Source: Mesorhizobium sp. M2A.F.Ca.ET.046.03.2.1
GTDB taxonomy: Bacteria > Pseudomonadota > Alphaproteobacteria > Rhizobiales > Rhizobiaceae
Direction of reading: 5' to 3'
Assembly (NCBI RefSeq): GCF_003952425.1
Contig: NZ_CP034449.1
Coordinates: 558,001 to 622,000 of the forward strand
Length of the DNA: 64,000 nucleotides
Position numbers and translations under genes: made by a program. The notes beneath the pieces are model-generated. The model was given only the letters and a program-made list of their open reading frames with translations, had not been told where the DNA came from and searched no databases. Shown here piece after piece: positions 8,517 to 17,304 of the stretch. How positions within the stretch are numbered: position 1 is the first letter of the stretch; each line of letters opens with the position of its first letter.

Positions 8517-8885
8517 TCCACACCCCCTGCAGACGACGGCCGAATTGAGCGGCCGCAAACCCAAATGAAGCTTTCTGATTCCGACACTTCGCGAGAAGCG
8601 TCGCAGACCTAGGCCGGCACGAACCGGGAACCTAGTCAGATGGCGTCAAATTCGCCGGAAAGTAAAAACGAACGCCGCGCAACGCGCGACGCGACAGTCC
8701 TCCCAAGCAAAAAATAGTACTTACCTATCCTATTCTAATCAAGAGAGGAATTCATGGGGAGAATATTCCCCCCATACTTATTTTCAGTAATCAGTTGTTC
8801 CATCAGTGGCTTGCCGCCCGGAGCCTGCAAGCGGCGATGTCAAGAGCTCGGTGTGCAGCGGGAGCTTTCGCTAATCAGACGTAGG
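8517..8885. other. Intergenic region upstream of the metalloprotease operon
   Basis: No gene is evident between the end of the GIY-YIG-like gene and the protease start. The segment around 8700-8750 is distinctly AT-rich against a GC-rich background and holds the promoter listed separately. A stretch around 8670-8696 is rich in repeated GCGCG steps. Confidence 0.5.
8714..8742 (-). promoter_or_regulatory. Candidate sigma70-type promoter for the metalloprotease operon
   Basis: On the minus strand TTGATT (8742-8737) is followed after exactly 17 bases by TACTAT (8719-8714), five of six and four of six matches to the -35 and -10 consensus, in an AT-rich island. Transcription would start near 8706 and read into the protease gene about 190 bases on. 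Confidence 0.45.
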
Positions 8886-9419
8886 TCAATAGCCGAGTAC
8901 AGACTGCAATTCCTTAGCCGCGGCACTAATTTGGCCAGCTGGTGAGTTCATCAACCCAGGCACAACGATATTTCTCAACATCGCAGTCTCCTGCTTGTTG
9001 AGAAGGTATTTATTGCGATCGAGCGCGAACGTGATCAACATTCGCTCTAGGTAACCGACATCGGTGCGCCTACCACGGGCTGGTCTTGAGAACGCTCTCG
9101 CACCTGATGTCGTGCGGGCGTAGAGATAGAGATAGGGACGGCCGCGTCTCCTGCCTTCAAGGACGCTGTTAAATTTGCTGACTTTATCGTCGGTCAGGCA
9201 CTCTTGCCGGAAGCTTTGGCGTTCAGCCTTCCCGACATACCAAGGAACTGGGACCGGACCCGATCCAAGGGCAAATACGTAGCATCCGCAAGCCTGTGAA
9301 AGCCCCGGAATTTCTTCATCGACTTCCGACCAGAAAACAGCCCTCTCCCGGTCTTCCAGAAACAGAAAATTGTCGTCCGAACGTGTGAGTTCGAATGGAC
9401 CGTATGGATAGTACCGCAT
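8886..9419 (-). CDS. GIY-YIG-like nuclease domain protein
   Basis: This 177-residue protein contains an N-terminal segment GCYVFALG (45-52) followed by WYVGKA (60-65) and a Glu at 73. This matches the GIY...YIG core and the catalytic Glu of GIY-YIG endonucleases in relaxed form (GCY for GIY, YVG for YIG). The ATG at 9419 is preferred because GGGTGGGG lies just before it; the frame stays open to an upstream start at 9515 that adds 32 residues unlike the domain. It is transcribed away from the MucR-family gene. Its place among nucleases suggests a restriction or defence role, but the target is unknown. Confidence 0.55.
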   Translation of the reverse strand: MRYYPYGPFELTRSDDNFLFLEDRERAVFWSEVDEEIPGLSQACGCYVFALGSGPVPVPWYVGKAERQSFRQECLTDDKVSKFNSVLEGRRRGRPYLYLYARTTSGARAFSRPARGRRTDVGYLERMLITFALDRNKYLLNKQETAMLRNIVVPGLMNSPAGQISAAAKELQSVLGY

Positions 9420-9781
9420 GTTCCCCACCCTATTCGGTAGCAAAGCGAAATGTCTAGAAGTAACCCGGAGCCGAGCACGAACCCGCATCCATTCCCAACT
9501 CGCCTGCTTATACACAAACGACCAACATTACGATTCGTGCCTCGACACCGTTGCCTTGGATAAGCTGGGATCTTGGCCTAATGTCAACAAATTAGTGGCT
9601 ACGCGTTTGCATCACGGGACGCGAACTGATTGGCAGGGCAATATACCATGCGTTGAGACCTGCTTTGATTTGCAGCTCCGACCCAAAGCGGGACGAAATC
9701 GAGTACAGGTCCACTGGCTTTTTTGCCAGAGACGACTAGAAGGTTCTGATCAATGCATCCGTAATATGGAGTAAGAAAAAA
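9420..9781. other. Divergent control region between the GIY-YIG-like gene and the MucR-family gene
   Basis: No separate gene is supported here. The region contains the start regions of two divergent genes. It ends in an A-rich stretch (9773-9781) with GGAG at 9770-9773 serving as ribosome-binding site for the TTG start at 9782. AT-rich DNA of this kind is what MucR/Ros proteins bind, so autoregulation and control of the neighbour are likely. Confidence 0.4.
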
Positions 9782-10231
9782 TTGGCTGATGAAACCCACA
9801 CCCACGCAGGATCACTGATCGAGCTCACAGCCGATATCGTATCAGCCTATGTCAGCAAAAACGCCGTTCCAGTTTCCTCTCTAGCTGAGCTCATTGAGAG
9901 CGTAAATTCCTCGTTGGCGCGAATTGGTCAGCCCATCGAAGCTGAAAAGCCCGTTCAGGCTCCCGCCGTCAACCCAAAGCGATCGGTGACGGCCGACTAC
10001 ATCATCTGCCTCGAAGATGGCAAAAAGTTCAAATCGCTGAAGCGCCATCTAATGACCCATTTCGGTCTTACGCCCGACGAATACCGCCAAAAATGGGGTC
10101 TCGCGCACGATTATCCCATGGTTGCTCCCAGCTATTCCGAAAGCCGCTCCAATCTGGCAAGATCGTCAGGACTTGGTCGCAAGAGTGCAGCTTCAAAAAA
10201 GACTCCAGCTAAAGGCAGGAACAGTCGGTAG
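9782..10231 (+). CDS. Ros/MucR-family zinc-finger transcriptional regulator
   Basis: The 149-residue protein has the MucR layout: a helical N-terminal oligomerisation part (10-50), a linker, then the zinc-finger core CLEDGKKFKSLKRHLMTH followed by GLTPDEYRQKWGL. Metal ligands read Cys76, Asp79, His89, His93. Asp replaces the second Cys, a variant known in some rhizobial Ros/MucR homologues. These proteins bind AT-rich DNA and silence horizontally acquired or surface-polysaccharide genes. TTG is the start, eight bases after GGAG. It stands divergent to the GIY-YIG-like gene inside a nuclease-rich island, so a silencing role for island genes is likely. Confidence 0.88.
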   Translation: MADETHTHAGSLIELTADIVSAYVSKNAVPVSSLAELIESVNSSLARIGQPIEAEKPVQAPAVNPKRSVTADYIICLEDGKKFKSLKRHLMTHFGLTPDEYRQKWGLAHDYPMVAPSYSESRSNLARSSGLGRKSAASKKTPAKGRNSR

Positions 10232-10264
10232 CGATCTGCTGCTTACGCGCGGCTAAGGGCATCT

Positions 10265-12274
10265 TCAAAGAAGGTAACATCCTGCAGACTGGAGTGCTTC
10301 GAAGATGCCGTCGAATTCTCGCGGTGAACGTGTCGGGTCCTCCGCACTGCCTCGCGGAACATAGATCACGCAGCCAGCGCGAGCGCGAGTAAGCAGAACT
10401 CGATATCCGTTCAATCGGAACTGCTGCTTGCCTGCCTCCCGAATGATCTGCCATTTCGGCGCCCTCATCATACGGGGCACCCACTGATCGGTCGCCCATA
10501 TCAGATCGCCGCCCCAACAAAGCCCGACATAGTCAAGCTCCAATCCCTGGCAGCCAAATTCACTCATTGGCAATTCCAGAGCTCCGGCGCTTCGAAAGTC
10601 CGTCTGGGGCTTGAGAAACCAATGGCCGATTGGACCGAGCTCATTCGATCGTGGTGCTGGAGGAACCCCCTCCGCTATCAATCTAACCGCGGCAGAGTTA
10701 GCCATCAAACCGACTGATCGGCCCCCTCGGCGGCGTGCTCTAAGCCATTCTTTGGCCGCATCAATGTCGCGGGTAACTACAGCAGGAGCGTCGCCCATTC
10801 GCTTTGCGATTGCTCTGGCCCGGTCTATCTGGCTGTCCAATAGGGCTGCGACCCATTCACCGTGCTGTGGATTTCGATAGGCCCGAATTGCATTGGATAG
10901 GTTCAACTTCGGTTCAATTTGAATGGTGATCCCATCCCTTTTCGCACGGCTGAAAATACCACCGCCGGAGACCTCTGGCCCTCCGTCAATCGCGGCAGGT
11001 GCCGCAACGACCTTCCACCCTCTTCCCGCTGCCGCTGATCGGCTAAGGGCTTCGCCCCAAAGCGCCAGGCCGCCCTCGCCCCTATTGATCTCTTGCCCAG
11101 GTCCGACCAGGCAGACGAGACAACTCCAATCCAATCGAAATAAAATGTCCAGGAACAGTTGGGGCTCTGATGTGGGCCTCCCCATCAGCTCTTGGCCGAC
11201 CTCCTCGTCCCATGCCCGTTGAGCTTCGTCGAAGATGATCACGTGCTCCGGCGGGGCTGCTCCGTCAGTATGTTCTTTGAGGTAGCCCAGCAAATTCTGA
11301 ATCGCAGCGTCGGCTTGGTACTTGGCATCCGCCTTTGATCCCCCTGTCCGAACTGCGCTGTCGTGTGCCAATGCCTCAGTGAGCACATGCACTAACGGTC
11401 GGTTGCCGGATAGCAGTGCGGCGGGACGGGTTCCCGAGCGGCTCTTGAGCGCAAGATCCAAACCCAGAAGCGTCTTGCCTGACCCGGGAGAGCCTGTCAC
11501 GAAGCAGACGATGTGAGCCTTCTCCGCCTCGGCTTTTGCCGCAATACCCTGCAAGATTTGGGCCGCGGCCTGCAATTCGGCATCAGCCGCGTCGCCGCGA
11601 CCAATGTCCTCGATCTGATGACCTGCATATAGCGCCTGGGCCGCTTCGACGATCGTCGGCGTTGGTCGATAAGCGGACGACTGAAATGTGAGCGCATCAA
11701 GGTGCGAGGCCGTTGCATTTACATCAGCGAGCATCGCCAATGCCTGAGAAATCGACGATGCGTTGGTGAGTAATATTCGCGCCACGCCGTCAAAATGCTC
11801 TATAGCGAGCGGCTTGCTGACGGCATTTTCGGCACAAAGGATCGGCACGATCAGTTGGGAACGAGATGCTTCGTGGAAGTCTCGCAGCGATTGTGCATAG
11901 CGCTCAGTCTGCAAAACCGCAGCTCCGTCAAAGCTGCCTGCTCCGGTCTTAAATTCTATGACCGCTACGCATCCCGTAGTGAGGAGAATAACGTCCAGCC
12001 TCTTCGCTAACCGCAAAAGAGGCACCTCAATCAGTATCGACCAGCGTTCAGCTCGCTCCCCGACCTCACGGAGCGACATCTTTAGTATCTCGATCTCACG
12101 CTCCCACGCTCGGACTTGCTCTGCTTCTGCAGACGCGTGGAAGGCGACATGGCGGGTGGACAACCTACCAACGATGGTATCGGTGGTTGTTCGCAAAAAG
12201 CCCGCGACTTCGTCGGAATAAAAAGAGCGGCGATGGGTGCTCAGCTGCTGCAAGTCGGTCACAGATCCCGTCAT
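10265..12274 (-). CDS. PD-(D/E)XK nuclease fused to a DUF2075-type SF1 helicase/ATPase
   Basis: Counting from the preferred start, the 669-residue protein has an N-terminal PD-(D/E)XK core (Asp94 in RLDVILL, Glu107 and Lys109 in VIEFKTG). A helicase/ATPase follows with Walker A GSPGSGKT (261-268) and Walker B IIFDEAQR (Asp349, Glu350). The C-terminal half has the DUF2075 pattern, ending in a helicase motif VI-like segment NGYRVLLTRARAG. I prefer the ATG at 12274 because AGGGG lies seven bases upstream; the frame is open to 12355. Such nuclease-helicase fusions are common in defence islands and are thought to process foreign nucleic acid. It is transcribed alone, convergent with the MucR-family gene. 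Confidence 0.8.
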   Translation of the reverse strand: MTGSVTDLQQLSTHRRSFYSDEVAGFLRTTTDTIVGRLSTRHVAFHASAEAEQVRAWEREIEILKMSLREVGERAERWSILIEVPLLRLAKRLDVILLTTGCVAVIEFKTGAGSFDGAAVLQTERYAQSLRDFHEASRSQLIVPILCAENAVSKPLAIEHFDGVARILLTNASSISQALAMLADVNATASHLDALTFQSSAYRPTPTIVEAAQALYAGHQIEDIGRGDAADAELQAAAQILQGIAAKAEAEKAHIVCFVTGSPGSGKTLLGLDLALKSRSGTRPAALLSGNRPLVHVLTEALAHDSAVRTGGSKADAKYQADAAIQNLLGYLKEHTDGAAPPEHVIIFDEAQRAWDEEVGQELMGRPTSEPQLFLDILFRLDWSCLVCLVGPGQEINRGEGGLALWGEALSRSAAAGRGWKVVAAPAAIDGGPEVSGGGIFSRAKRDGITIQIEPKLNLSNAIRAYRNPQHGEWVAALLDSQIDRARAIAKRMGDAPAVVTRDIDAAKEWLRARRRGGRSVGLMANSAAVRLIAEGVPPAPRSNELGPIGHWFLKPQTDFRSAGALELPMSEFGCQGLELDYVGLCWGGDLIWATDQWVPRMMRAPKWQIIREAGKQQFRLNGYRVLLTRARAGCVIYVPRGSAEDPTRSPREFDGIFEALQSAGCYLL

Positions 12275-12478
12275 AACCATGCCCCTGCCAATGACCATTG
12301 TTCGGGGCATATAGCGAATGACAGCTTCTATGGCCACGGCATGGAGAGGTATCAACCTGAGTCAACTCGTTGACTGTGCAACACAAGATCGCGAAACCGC
12401 GGTCAGGACCTTGGCCATCATGCCAGTGAGTCCCCCAGGCAGTGCGTGATGATAAACGCAACAAGTCGCGCTGTGGCG

Positions 12479-12793
12479 CTAACCTATCTTCGGCGAAGTT
12501 GGACGTTTTTTGCAGCGTGAAGGATCGAGGCGAAGGACGGTTCGGGCAAAGGGGCTTTTCGTGTCGACATTGTTGTCATGAAACAGCGTTTTGGTCGCAT
12601 TCACCGTTTCCGCCTTCACGGTCACGTGGTCCCGTTCAAGGATAGACATCAGTCCATCCAACTGACCGTGCTTTTGTGCCTCTAAAACGATCTTGGCGAA
12701 TGTGTAGGCATTCATATCCACCCACTTGCGATGTGGAGGGAACAATTTGATCCTCTCCTGCGCATCTTCAGGGTTTTTCGGGTTTTTTGCCAT
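12479..12793 (-). CDS. Small hypothetical protein downstream of the lipoprotein gene
   Basis: The 104-residue protein starts at ATG 12793 directly after a strong GGAGGAGGCA ribosome-binding site, nine bases after the stop of the lipoprotein gene, so the two are co-transcribed. It is soluble and strongly charged (KNPKNPEDAQERIK at the start, basic tail RCKKRPTSPKIG), with a central amphipathic helix around 28-60. No family is recognised. It could be a cytoplasmic partner or regulator of the lipoprotein pathway, which is only inference from the operon. Confidence 0.6.
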   Translation of the reverse strand: MAKNPKNPEDAQERIKLFPPHRKWVDMNAYTFAKIVLEAQKHGQLDGLMSILERDHVTVKAETVNATKTLFHDNNVDTKSPFARTVLRLDPSRCKKRPTSPKIG

Positions 12794-12802
12794 TGCCTCC
12801 TC

Positions 12803-13759
12803 CTATTCAACGAGAACGAAATTTCGCTCAGTACGGAGTATGAGCTGGTCAATCGCACTTACCGCTCGACGCGTCGTCGCATCACCTTCCAAGTTGACGT
12901 AGGTTCCCACCTTCTCGTCCTCTTTCGCAAATTGCGGACTGACAGCCAACGAGAAGCCGACGACGATTTTGTGCTTGTCTTCTCTGAAATTCGAGAAGCC
13001 AAGCGTACCATCTTTGAACGATGCGGATGAGACGATCGTAATCTTTGGCGAGACATCGCCATAAACCTTGGTTGTGAACTGCTGCGCATAGGCCATTGCT
13101 GGTTTCGACTCGCCCTTTTCACCGGCCAAGGCTCCGAAGAGCGTGAGGTCGACAAAGTCATCAACCATTGCGTCCACTCCAATCTTTCCGGCGATCGGGT
13201 ACACATAATTGGAGTGCGTCGAAAAGAATCCGGGCGGCACCTCACGTGGATCGCAATAGTACTCTGGAAGGTCCTTCAACAGGTAGCCGAACTTGTCCGC
13301 AATCGTGAAAGTCTGTACATTGTTCCTGGATCTGTCGACGCCGCTCTTGATCGGAATGGAAACGGTTCCCTTGGTAACCGCTGCCAGGAAATTCAAATCA
13401 ACACTCGCGTCATTCGATTCTGTGATATCAAGATTGAAATTGTAAGCGATCGCCGTTGGAAAGAAATACTCAATATATGCGTAGTCTCGAGGATCAAGCT
13501 TTTTCCAATCAATGGTACTCAGCTTTATTTTTCTATCTTTTATTTTCTCCGATATCTCGACACCGTACTTGTCGTCCTTATTGTCGATAAGCCACGCTGC
13601 GATCTTATCCGCAATGGCCTGCCTGGCTTCACAGCGGACCTTCCGAACGATCTCTGGGGCATAGTATCGCGTCATGTCATGGACGACAGGGTGCACCGCA
13701 CACGAGCTAAGCAAACAACTTATTGAAAGACAAACACCTGCCCGCCGACCGCCCTGCAT
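12803..13759 (-). CDS. Predicted lipoprotein of unknown function
   Basis: The preferred start at 13759 gives a 318-residue protein with a basic N-terminus (MQGGRRAG), a hydrophobic stretch and a lipobox-like LLSSC ending at Cys20, so it should be lipid-anchored in the envelope. GGGGGG lies nine bases before this ATG; an ATG at 13786 lacks such a site. The mature part is rich in beta-type sequence and Lys/Asp, without a motif I recognise. It is co-transcribed with the small downstream gene. An envelope protein inside a nuclease-rich island is unusual and might be a phage-entry or surface component, but there is no direct evidence. Confidence 0.65.
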   Translation of the reverse strand: MQGGRRAGVCLSISCLLSSCAVHPVVHDMTRYYAPEIVRKVRCEARQAIADKIAAWLIDNKDDKYGVEISEKIKDRKIKLSTIDWKKLDPRDYAYIEYFFPTAIAYNFNLDITESNDASVDLNFLAAVTKGTVSIPIKSGVDRSRNNVQTFTIADKFGYLLKDLPEYYCDPREVPPGFFSTHSNYVYPIAGKIGVDAMVDDFVDLTLFGALAGEKGESKPAMAYAQQFTTKVYGDVSPKITIVSSASFKDGTLGFSNFREDKHKIVVGFSLAVSPQFAKEDEKVGTYVNLEGDATTRRAVSAIDQLILRTERNFVLVE

Positions 13760-14341
13760 AGCACGCCGCCCCCCGATCTTCCCCATAATGACCAACTTCG
13801 TGGTCTTTTGTTACCGTTACATTTCATCTATCTACAATCAAGTCTCCTTGTATTAGGTCACTGAAATTTTTACGGCAAACCCTGTGCTTTGGCACAAGCT
13901 CAATCGACTACCCGCGTATGCAGATGCGGCATAGCTGATAACACCGATCTTCGTACTGATTGGAATAGCGGTTTTGGCTTCTAGTAAGGCGACTGATCCT
14001 CAGGCTCGCCCAGCTTTCAGCTTTCGCTTCAATGCTCCCGGCAAGGATGCATATCGTAGCGCCCTTGAGTTGCTTGGCGGAGGTGATATCACTGAACTTT
14101 TCACCGTGCCTGCGCGCCATGAGAGGCCCGCTGTAGCGCGCTTCTAAGGTATTCAACAGGAAACCGTTTGCGCCAGGCAAAACGCCCGTCTCGCCAGACC
14201 TCTCGCCGCAAATGGCTGCGCCCCGGCCCGGTCGCTTCACCGTGTTTTGTGTTGTTGAAAATATGTCTGGACGAGGTACTCTCCTCGTGAAAACCCATCA
14301 AAACATGCGCGTTTGTAGGCTGGCTTCATAGGATTTCGAGA
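13760..14341. other. Divergent region between the lipoprotein gene and the Septu-type operon
   Basis: This AT-rich to mixed stretch holds the control regions of two divergent units. From 13935 to 14147 there is an open frame whose translation looks protein-like (hydrophobic start LITPIFVLIGIAVLA, then SFRFNAPGKDAYRSALELL). It is preceded by an in-frame stop and has no ATG or GTG, so it is probably a remnant or an unusual TTG-started small gene. No reverse transcriptase or structured retron-like RNA is evident. Confidence 0.4.
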
Positions 14342-15601
14342 ATGTACCTCCGAAGAATAATGCTAAACAACATTCGCGATTTTTCGGACTTTGAAGTCAA
14401 TTTTGAGAATCCGGACGACAAATCAGCCCGCCTTTGGACGCTGCTTGTTGGGGGCAACGGCGTGGGTAAAACCACTCTGCTACGCGCGGTAGCGCTTGGC
14501 TTTGCCTCAGAGGCAGATGCCAATGCAATGATTGCGTCCCCTCTGGCGCGCATGATCAACGATCAGAATAGGCCAGCTTCCATCCATCTCGAGATCTCTG
14601 AAAAGCGAGACGATAAGAATTTCGAGATTCTTGAAACGATCATCGACTGGGTGGACGACCACGAGGCCGTACGCACTATACGCAAACTGCCAAGCTGGGC
14701 CTCGAAGGCCTTCGTTGCTGGCTATGGTGTTGCTCGTATCAGAACAGGCAGAGACAGCGTTCGACCACGGCGTCTCATTGATTCCGCCGAAACCCTATTT
14801 TTTTACGATTCACTTTTGACACCCGTCGAACTGACAATGCGCCGCCTCCAAGATTTCGTCGGTACGGAAAAATATGATCTCGCTATGCGGAACCTCATCG
14901 AGGCGCTCGACCTTCCGCCTCACACGGAGATTAGCTTTCCAGCTGGCGGCGGAGTGGAGATCCGATCCGGGCCCGATAGAGCTCCTCACCGGTTGGAGCA
15001 CTGGGCAGATGGATATAGATTAAACTTCACTTGGATAGCGGATTTCTTCGGTGCCGCGATGGCGGCCGATGCGCTAACGAGAGACGGAACACTCAGAGGC
15101 CTGCTGCTGCTTGACGAGATTGAGCAGCACACACACCCAAACATCCAGGATACGTTGGTTATTGAATTGAAAAAGCTCTGGCCAGAGCTTCAGGTCATTG
15201 CCACCACACACAGTCCACTCGTGGTGTTGGGCACGGACCCTTCGGAATTGGTTGTCCTCAAACGCGACCATTTAGGCAAAGTCAATGCTGAGCTTGGCCC
15301 GTCATCGTTCGTAGGCTTTACAGCAGAGGACATACTCACGGACAAAGCAATTTTTGACACCGACGCTCGCAGCGTCAGCGATAAGGCGATGTTGGACCAG
15401 TATAAGAAATTGACCGAACGAGATGACGACGACCTGCAGCCTGACGAGCGGAAAGAACTCGCCCAACTGAGTTCGCGACTCCGTGGCCTAACTGGTAGGT
15501 CGACTCCGGACGGGCAAGAGGCCTCTCATCGCGCAGTGGACGAGGATGAGGCAAATCTGGTCAATGACCTGAAGGCACTCAGAGAGAAATACGGTCTTTA
15601 A
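14342..15601 (+). CDS. ptuA: Septu-type defence ATPase (PtuA-like, OLD/ABC-ATPase family)
   Basis: The 419-residue ATPase has Walker A GGNGVGKT (37-44) and Walker B LLLLDEIEQHTHP (Asp258, Glu259), then a switch histidine region ATTHSP about 25 residues later. That is the SMC/OLD-like ABC ATPase pattern of PtuA. There is no TOPRIM domain at the C-terminus, which is instead a charged helical tail. It is followed after eight bases by an HNH gene of the PtuB family, the defining pair of Septu anti-phage systems. No reverse transcriptase gene lies upstream, so this is a stand-alone Septu rather than a retron with PtuAB. Septu ATPases are thought to control the partner nuclease. Confidence 0.8.
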   Translation: MYLRRIMLNNIRDFSDFEVNFENPDDKSARLWTLLVGGNGVGKTTLLRAVALGFASEADANAMIASPLARMINDQNRPASIHLEISEKRDDKNFEILETIIDWVDDHEAVRTIRKLPSWASKAFVAGYGVARIRTGRDSVRPRRLIDSAETLFFYDSLLTPVELTMRRLQDFVGTEKYDLAMRNLIEALDLPPHTEISFPAGGGVEIRSGPDRAPHRLEHWADGYRLNFTWIADFFGAAMAADALTRDGTLRGLLLLDEIEQHTHPNIQDTLVIELKKLWPELQVIATTHSPLVVLGTDPSELVVLKRDHLGKVNAELGPSSFVGFTAEDILTDKAIFDTDARSVSDKAMLDQYKKLTERDDDDLQPDERKELAQLSSRLRGLTGRSTPDGQEASHRAVDEDEANLVNDLKALREKYGL

Positions 15602-15609
15602 GGGCTATC

Positions 15610-16410
15610 ATGATTAGACTGTGGCGGAAGCGGCCAAACGGCGAGCGTGTCCATCCCGGAAAGCGTTGGGCAAAGCTGTCTCGAGACGGCAAGGTGAAAG
15701 CGATCGCCGATGGACCCACCCATGTGGTGAGCTCGCAGCTCTATGGGCACGATGACGTCCGGGCGGCCCTCGAAGAACTTACCTATTACAAATGTGCCTA
15801 CTGCGAAACTCCTATAGCTCAATTTGACTGGGACGTTGAGCACTACAGACCGAAAGGCGCCGTCCAGGGCGCGGTGAATCACCCCGGCTACTACTGGCTC
15901 GCTTACGACTGGGACAATCTTCTACCTGCCTGTACCTACTGCAATCAGAGCAGACGGGAAAAGCCGATCTATCGGGTTGCGGCTGTGATGCCCGCCGGGG
16001 GCAAAATGAACCAGTTTCCTCTGTCGGACGAGACAAAACGAGCGATGAGCCCTGCTGATGCGCTCTCTAGGGAAGCGCCGCTACTCATCAATCCAGCAAA
16101 AGAGAATCCCGAACCCCATTTCGGCTACCTTCCTGACGGAACTGTCTTTGCCACCACGGGCAGCGTCAAAGCACCGGTGACGATAACTATCCTCAGGTTA
16201 AATCTCTATCGATTGCGACGTGCGCGCCTCGAGGCGCTGAAGGATTTCATCACCGTGCTTGAAATGCGGGAAAACGCAAAAAAGCAGGGCAAACACGCTG
16301 CGGTTATCGAGCTCGAACCAATCGTCGAACGCTTACATGCCGATACGAAGCTCTATGCAGGGATTAAGCGCTATTTCGCTAGAAATCCGACGGCCTACGG
16401 GTTTGCCTGA
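15610..16410 (+). CDS. ptuB: Septu-type HNH endonuclease (PtuB-like)
   Basis: This 266-residue protein has a complete HNH module: Cys62-x2-Cys65 (KCAYCE), VEHYRPKG with His78, and LLPACTYCNQSR with Cys108-x2-Cys111 and the final Asn112. The EHYRPKG signature followed by a tyrosine-rich YYWLAYDWDNLLP segment is characteristic of PtuB and the related retron-associated HNH family. The start is eight bases after the ATPase stop, so both are one operon. In Septu the ATPase-nuclease complex degrades nucleic acid during phage infection. The C-terminal half after about residue 130 is helical. Confidence 0.82.
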   Translation: MIRLWRKRPNGERVHPGKRWAKLSRDGKVKAIADGPTHVVSSQLYGHDDVRAALEELTYYKCAYCETPIAQFDWDVEHYRPKGAVQGAVNHPGYYWLAYDWDNLLPACTYCNQSRREKPIYRVAAVMPAGGKMNQFPLSDETKRAMSPADALSREAPLLINPAKENPEPHFGYLPDGTVFATTGSVKAPVTITILRLNLYRLRRARLEALKDFITVLEMRENAKKQGKHAAVIELEPIVERLHADTKLYAGIKRYFARNPTAYGFA

Positions 16411-16474
16411 CGCAACCATGTTCGTCCGGCAAAATGCAGCTGGGATATAGCTTGCCGCTGGCGCCCGCAACGGC

Positions 16475-16793
16475 GTGCGGCAAGCGCAGTATTACCTGAA
16501 GTTCATGCTCGCAATAGCCGGGCAGGATGATCAACGCTCCAGCGAGACGGGCGCGGCAATACCACCAGAGATGATGCATTACGGCGTCTCAAAGGCAGCC
16601 CAGCTCGCCTTCAGCCGCGGCATATTAAGCGGCGGACGTTTGCGCTGCCCCTCGTCGCTCCTCAAGCGCTACGCGACGTCCAAAGAGGTTGCGACATGAT
16701 CTGCTTCCTTTGCTCTCCGCGGCATGCGCCACCAATGGCGCACCGGCCCGGGTAGAAGGCCGGCTCACACCTGATGGTATTCCGGAGAGGCTG
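16475..16793 (+). pseudogene. Frameshifted remnant of a short-chain dehydrogenase C-terminal half
   Basis: The first segment reads PPEMMHYGVSKAAQLAFSRG, the SDR active-site YxxxK helix, then LLKRYATSKEVAT. The frame then stops, but the SDR continues in another frame at 16696 (MICFLCSP) and in the third frame at 16734 (NGAPARVEGR, equivalent to the ATNGxxxRVDGG C-terminal motif). Two frameshifts and a missing N-terminal half mark this as a dead gene fragment. It lies between the Septu-type pair and the next HNH gene and is probably a scar of island insertion or deletion. Confidence 0.7.
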
Positions 16794-17304
16794 GCCTGAC
16801 GTACGCCAGATTTGCCACGACGTGGATGCTGCGGCATCGCTCTTTGGCGTGGTAACTGCTTCGCCGTCCTGCCCGCCACCACGGCGCTCGGCGCCCTAGC
16901 AGGTAGCGCCCGGCGGACCCTCCCGCGGCGGGCGCGCATGAAACCAGCAAAGCTCATCTGGCTATATTGCCTTTTGAGCCTTTGGGAGCCTGGCGCGAAC
17001 TGGCTGGGTGCCACGGCATCGCGGGAACCGCCGAGCAGTCGCTTGGCCGCGACCCGAAAGTTCATCAAACCCGCCCCTGCTACTCGGCTTTCTTCCGCGC
17101 CTGGCACGATCGACACGGACGCAACACCAGAGTAGCCGTGCTCGTGGGACGATCACCAATGCCGAGCTGAAAAGGTTTCAATCGTAGAAAAAGGCAAAAT
17201 TCGGACTCTGCCAGGCTTTCAACTACCGCTCCGTTCTTGGAAAAACGGTGTTAGCCGAGTATAGTGCCATCAGCTGATCTGAACCGCTTTAAATTGTCGA
17301 ATTT
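16794..17304. other. Gene-poor GC-rich stretch, then AT-rich control region
   Basis: From 16794 to about 17160 the DNA is GC-rich with overlapping open frames on both strands whose products are low-complexity (Ala/Arg/Pro-rich), and no ribosome-binding sites; I see no real gene. From 17160 to 17304 the sequence becomes AT-richer and leads into the HNH gene, presumably holding its promoter. Confidence 0.45.

Noticed and set aside
7920..8612. Open frame of 230 codons on the plus strand
   Set aside because: Antisense to the metalloprotease gene; no motif and no ribosome-binding site.
14342..16410. Reading the ATPase-HNH pair as part of a retron
   Set aside because: No reverse transcriptase gene or retron-like RNA is visible upstream or downstream.
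16625..17116. Open frame of 163 codons on the minus strand between the two HNH loci
   Set aside because: Arg/Ala/Pro-rich product without any motif, antisense to the SDR remnant; typical of GC-rich non-coding DNA.
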